Part shown: positions 60,290-64,000 of the stretch, piece after piece
Layout: each line of letters opens with the position of its first letter
Position numbering within the stretch: the first letter of the stretch is position 1
Source of the DNA: Mariprofundus sp. EBB-1
GTDB taxonomy: Bacteria; Pseudomonadota; Zetaproteobacteria; Mariprofundales; Mariprofundaceae
Direction: 5' to 3'
NCBI RefSeq assembly: GCF_003665155.1
Contig: NZ_RCFQ01000010.1
Coordinates: 24,079 to 88,078, forward strand
Length of the DNA stretch: 64,000 nucleotides
The notes under the pieces: model-generated
Databases searched by the model: none
What the model saw: only the letters and a program-made list of their open reading frames with translations
Told to the model about the DNA's origin: nothing
Translations under genes and position numbers: made by a program

Positions 60290-63251
60290 ATTCATCTCCC
60301 TTGCCAAGTTCGCCATGATTTATCACCTTGGCATCAAGAACAGGTCTGGCTACATGCTGTTCACGAGGTTTCCGACCAAGTAGCCTGGTTAATTCATCAA
60401 GCAACACTTCACGCTCAAATTTTTTCACACATGCTTGGAACAGTTTACGGCGCTCACCAATATCGGATGCTTCCAGACTCGATAAAGAAACAATGGGGAT
60501 GGAAGCAATATCCACCTGATTTCGGATCCATTCAGCCAATTCAAAACCATTCACCTCAGGCATTTCCAGATCGGTCAGAACAACATCCGGTTTATGATGC
60601 TGCAATATTTCCTGCGCCTCACGCCCGTTGCGTGCCAGTAAAATCTCACAGCCCAGAGCTTCCAGAGCAGGCAGCACAAGATTGCGATAGAACATGGCAT
60701 CTTCAACATAAAGGATACGCTGTTGACGTTTACGGCGATCACCAGACGCATTAAACCAGTTTGGAATCGCTTTCTTTATCACTTCAAAAATATCAATGAC
60801 TTCAGTCGAGCGGCCTTCAATCACGGCAGTCCCTAAGAAACACTCCTCTGAACTCTCAAGGTGTATTTCCAAATGCTGTTTCACAATATCCACGATTTGA
60901 TCAACCTGAAGGCACAAACGTCTTCCCTGATCTGCAATGATCAGACACGGCTCAATACTTCTCGCTTCGATCGGCTCGACATCCAATAATTTCGAAAGTC
61001 TTAGGACCGGAATAACCTGATCCCGATATTGCAACACTTCCCGTCGGCCGGATAATTCTATTTTCTCAGACAGCACTTCTTCTATGCGCTCTACAAGCGC
61101 CATTGGAATAGCGTACCATTTCTCACCCAAAGCAAACACAAGGATATACTGACTATCTTCAGATGCAGCGCTGATCACATCACCACAGTCGGCTTTAACA
61201 ATCTCAAGCTCCTGGCCCTGACGTAAATCTTTCGTCAGACCGATACAATCCAGAATAGGCACAACCATGCCATCTCCGAGTATGCTGCAACCACCATAAA
61301 GATCGAGATGCTGAAAATGCTGTCCGAGTGGTTTCACAACAATCTCTTCAGCACCCAATATGCTATCAACACCAATACCAAATTGATGCTCGCCCACATT
61401 TATGACTACAACAGTACATTTCACGCCTTCAGAAGCTTTGATACTGAGCACATCATGCAGAAACACGATCGGCAATAAACGGCCTCGCAGTCGATAAAAT
61501 GCACTGCCAGCCACATTTTCCCAACCATCTGCATTGCGTTCCATGCTAATTAACTCTTGTACCATCAGTTGAGGAATTGCGAAATGCTGACTACCACTCT
61601 CTGCAATCAAGGCCGGAATAATCGCCAGTGTAAGAGGGATACGAATATGCAGTGTGGTGCCACTGCCCAGTTCGCTGTCAATTTCAACCGTTCCACCAAC
61701 ACTCTCAATTTCGGAACGCACAACATCCATTCCCACACCACGGCCTGACAGATTGCTGACAGATTCAGCCGTAGAAAGACCCGCATGAAAGATGAGCTGT
61801 AAAGCTGCCCGGTCGCTGACCGTTTCTGCCTGTTCGGCACTAAGCACGCCCATTTTCACCGCTTTTTCACGAATTTTATCGGCCGGAATACCACCACCAT
61901 CATCTTTCACATCAATCATGATAAAACCGCTTTCCTGTCGTGCGGAAAGTGAAATGACCCCCTCCTCAGGTTTCCCGCGTTCTAAACGCAGCGCAGGCAC
62001 TTCAATACCATGATCACAGGAGTTTCGAATAATATGTGTCATCGGATCTTTCATCGCCGCCAGGATCGTACGGTCGAGTTCCGTCTCCTGACCATCCATT
62101 TTAACATCAATTTTTTTACCTAGCTGTTTAGTCAGATCGCGTAACAGTCTCGGTACGGTGCTCCACAAGGTGGATATTGGTTGCATACGTGTATGCAACA
62201 GTTTTTCCTGTAGCAAGGTAGTGGTCTGGCTGATATTGCGGCACGTATGCACCAGATCGCTATGTTCATTCTGCTCGACCAGCCGAAGCAGACGATTTCT
62301 CGACAACACCAATTCACCCACCTGATTCATTAACTCATCAAGCAGTGCTACATCTACTCGAATGCTGCTTTCAGCTGGTGTTTTTCGTGCCACTTTGACC
62401 GTACTGCTCTGTTCTTTCTTCACAGCCACAGGGGGGTCAGAAACCGGGGCGGCTTCTGACTTGTCCCCACTCCCCGCTTCCACTTCTTTCGTTACCCCGG
62501 TAAGGACTGACTGCTCAGGTGCCTGTGGCTCAACAATTGTTTCTGCAACCACTTCTGTATCCACTTCTACAATCGGTTCTATAAGCGGATCTGCGCTCAG
62601 ATCCTCTTCAGTCGCTTTCTTCACCTCGACCTTTTGACTTTTTGCCAAGCCAAGAATTTTTAATGCCTCAGCTGGCTTCACGCCTTCAATGCTTCTCAGT
62701 TTTTCAAAGCCCGCAGCCAACACCGCCTGAGGAGTCATCAAATTAGCCTCGCCAAGCAAGGCCACAAGGTTTTCATCCATACCTTCCAACCAGAGGGTAT
62801 CTTCTTTCTGATCACTTTCTGAGTCAGAATTGCTTGCCTGGCTATCATCGCTATCGGCATGGCCCGAATCGACCATACGCTCCGCTGCTGTCAGGCGCGC
62901 ACATAAATCTGAAAAATCGAGTTCAGGTTCTGCACCATTCTCTTCCAGTCCCGCAACCAGAGCTTTGATGGCGTCGCTGTTTTCAAGCAACAGGGAAACC
63001 AGATCGCTATCCACATGGAAACCTTGCGCCCTTATTTTTCCAAGCAGATTCTCTCCGGCATGCGCAACTTTTTCCAACCGCTGTAAACCAAGAAAACCAC
63101 AGTTTCCCTTGACGGTATGGATAACTCTGAAAATTGCACCCAGTATTTCACTATTGCCCGGATCAGCCTCCAGGCTCAATAAGGAATCTTCTATCGAGGA
63201 AAGGTTTTCATTACTCTCGGTAAGGAATTCGGCTAGCAGTTCTTCGTCCAT
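60282..63251 (-). CDS. cheA: Hybrid chemotaxis histidine kinase CheA-REC
   Basis: A 989-residue kinase. Hpt (1-125) with H45 in HTVKGNCGFLG. Residues 150-225 are acidic and hold LMTPQAVLAAGFEKLRSIEGVKPAEALKIL, resembling a helix-hairpin-helix unit. Dimerisation/P3 from about 300 (RVDVALLDELMNQVGELVLSRNRLL). HATPase: MTHIIRNSCDHGIE, DDGGGIP, GRGVGMDVV. Two CheW-like domains (about 555-690, 700-830) follow, then a REC (about 850-965) with YVEDAMF, VVLTDLEMPE. The tail is proline/basic. It phosphorylates CheY; the REC may be a phosphate sink. cheY lies 8 bases upstream. Confidence 0.95.
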   Translation of the reverse strand: MDEELLAEFLTESNENLSSIEDSLLSLEADPGNSEILGAIFRVIHTVKGNCGFLGLQRLEKVAHAGENLLGKIRAQGFHVDSDLVSLLLENSDAIKALVAGLEENGAEPELDFSDLCARLTAAERMVDSGHADSDDSQASNSDSESDQKEDTLWLEGMDENLVALLGEANLMTPQAVLAAGFEKLRSIEGVKPAEALKILGLAKSQKVEVKKATEEDLSADPLIEPIVEVDTEVVAETIVEPQAPEQSVLTGVTKEVEAGSGDKSEAAPVSDPPVAVKKEQSSTVKVARKTPAESSIRVDVALLDELMNQVGELVLSRNRLLRLVEQNEHSDLVHTCRNISQTTTLLQEKLLHTRMQPISTLWSTVPRLLRDLTKQLGKKIDVKMDGQETELDRTILAAMKDPMTHIIRNSCDHGIEVPALRLERGKPEEGVISLSARQESGFIMIDVKDDGGGIPADKIREKAVKMGVLSAEQAETVSDRAALQLIFHAGLSTAESVSNLSGRGVGMDVVRSEIESVGGTVEIDSELGSGTTLHIRIPLTLAIIPALIAESGSQHFAIPQLMVQELISMERNADGWENVAGSAFYRLRGRLLPIVFLHDVLSIKASEGVKCTVVVINVGEHQFGIGVDSILGAEEIVVKPLGQHFQHLDLYGGCSILGDGMVVPILDCIGLTKDLRQGQELEIVKADCGDVISAASEDSQYILVFALGEKWYAIPMALVERIEEVLSEKIELSGRREVLQYRDQVIPVLRLSKLLDVEPIEARSIEPCLIIADQGRRLCLQVDQIVDIVKQHLEIHLESSEECFLGTAVIEGRSTEVIDIFEVIKKAIPNWFNASGDRRKRQQRILYVEDAMFYRNLVLPALEALGCEILLARNGREAQEILQHHKPDVVLTDLEMPEVNGFELAEWIRNQVDIASIPIVSLSSLEASDIGERRKLFQACVKKFEREVLLDELTRLLGRKPREQHVARPVLDAKVINHGELGKGDEYA

Positions 63252-63259
63252 ATGTGCTC

Positions 63260-63631
63260 CTAAAACAACATGCTTCCAACAACTTCAATCAGATGGTCAG
63301 GTTCAAACGGCTTCACGAGCCATGCTGAAACGCCAGAGCCATGTCCGATGGCTTTTTTATCTTCACCGGACTCCGTCGTGAGCATGACAATGGGTGTTTC
63401 ACTATATGCAGGCAATTCCCGAATGTGTCGAATCATGGTCAAACCATCCATATTCGGCATATTCAGATCCGTTAGGATCAAATCAAACGTGTCGGCCTTT
63501 GCTGCTGCCAAGCCTTCTGCACCGTCCTTGGCTTCCACCACCGCGAAATCGACACTGGCTAATGTGCGTTTGACGGTCATTCGAACCATCATAGAGTCTT
63601 CTACTATTAGAATTTTCGGTGCGCCACTCAT
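63260..63631 (-). CDS. cheY: Chemotaxis response regulator CheY
   Basis: A 123-residue single receiver domain: ILIVEDSMMVRMTV with the acidic pair, LILTDLNMPNMDGL with phosphoacceptor Asp (about 54), MLTTESGEDKK, and AWLVKPFEPDHL with the Lys. It transmits the signal to the flagellar motor. The ATG overlaps the upstream 118-residue gene by 4 bases (ATGA), and cheA follows after 8 bases. Confidence 0.94.
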   Translation of the reverse strand: MSGAPKILIVEDSMMVRMTVKRTLASVDFAVVEAKDGAEGLAAAKADTFDLILTDLNMPNMDGLTMIRHIRELPAYSETPIVMLTTESGEDKKAIGHGSGVSAWLVKPFEPDHLIEVVGSMLF

Positions 63632-63981
63632 AATTCATCCCTCAAAACCAATCTCTCTTCTTCCATCACATAGCGCCCGGCAACTTCATCCTTCCAGCTT
63701 GCTTCTCCAGTACCTAGCGCCTTTGTCGCCTTTGACCAATCATCCAGACAAGATCGAACATTATGTAAACGTTGCATGACGCGATCGATATTCTGCAATT
63801 CGGTCAAAGCATCCATGATATCACTTTCTACTTCTGTGCCTGCTTGTTTTTCCAACACTTCAGATAGCTTTATCAATCCATTTTCTGTTGATTCATTCAA
63901 CAGGCTTAGTGCACCTTCCACCTGACGGGACAACACCCTTAACAAGCGAGGATCTGCTTCGGTAGGCCATATTTCCTGCAT
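63628..63981 (-). CDS. Small helical chemotaxis-operon protein
   Basis: A 117-residue, acidic, helical protein first in the visible part of the operon. AAGGAG lies five bases before the ATG at 63981. It contains SDIMDALTELQNIDRVMQRLHNV, a helix like the CheY-phosphatase helices (CheZ/CheX-type EN or DxxxQ patterns), but no signature is certain. Position just before cheY fits a phosphatase or a scaffold. It may equally be an unrelated small protein. The frame is complete; bases 63985-64000 hold only its leader. Confidence 0.6.
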   Translation of the reverse strand: MQEIWPTEADPRLLRVLSRQVEGALSLLNESTENGLIKLSEVLEKQAGTEVESDIMDALTELQNIDRVMQRLHNVRSCLDDWSKATKALGTGEASWKDEVAGRYVMEEERLVLRDEL

Positions 63982-64000
63982 CACTTCTCCTTCGAGAACA

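Overview
The window is 64 kb of an intact, gene-dense Gram-negative chromosome with moderate GC. The gene set points to a motile proteobacterium: a flagellar operon controlled by sigma-54, a che operon with a CheA-REC hybrid, the clpP-clpX-lon-hup block, gmk-rpoZ-spoT, outer-membrane lipoproteins, and the YdbH/YnbE/YdbL envelope bridge. The mix of an alphaproteobacterial-style FlbD-like regulator (with a possible FliX partner) and gamma/beta-like housekeeping blocks suggests a deep-branching lineage. A Mariprofundus-like zetaproteobacterium is my best guess, but this is inference and no marker gene such as rRNA is present.

Layout. 1-4.3 kb: edge of a possibly frameshifted lipoprotein gene, a Rossmann-GGDEF protein, yhbY-bolA, and a sigma-54-driven pair (FliX-like protein plus diguanylate cyclase). 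4.3-7.3 kb (minus strand): a c-di-GMP operon (small unknown protein, response regulator, REC-HD-GYP phosphodiesterase, PilZ receptor) behind a near-consensus sigma-28 promoter. 7.5-22.8 kb (plus strand): flagellar genes in order NtrC-type regulator, secreted TPR protein, FlbD-like regulator, flgB, flgC, fliE, fliF, fliG, fliH, fliI, fliJ, motE, a 62-codon ORF, and a large CASTOR/POLLUX-like ion channel. 22.9-30.1 kb: a 55-bp duplication of the tRNA-Asp 3' end, tRNA-Asp, tRNA-Val, hup, lon, clpX, clpP, tig, tRNA-Leu. 30.3-43.3 kb: ridA, spoT, rpoZ, gmk, ferredoxin, two envelope proteins, coaX, birA, nadC, uracil-DNA glycosylase, fbp, mpl, and a divergent esterase. 43.4-51.2 kb: tRNA-Ser and an accessory-looking stretch with a 7TMR-DISM histidine kinase/NarL-type regulator pair, a beta-barrel-like protein, two lipoproteins and a CAP-domain protein. 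51.6-55.4 kb: SRP RNA and ydbH-ynbE-ydbL. 55.7-64 kb (minus strand): chemotaxis operon ending in an AIM24-like protein.

How it fits together. The left third joins flagellar assembly to c-di-GMP turnover: two cyclases with intact I-sites, one phosphodiesterase and one PilZ receptor lie beside flagellar genes, with sigma-54 (early/middle) and sigma-28 (late) promoters readable in the DNA. The right end supplies the chemotaxis signalling core. The least expected element is the channel protein at the end of the flagellar operon, with two voltage-sensor-like segments and a CASTOR-type pore.
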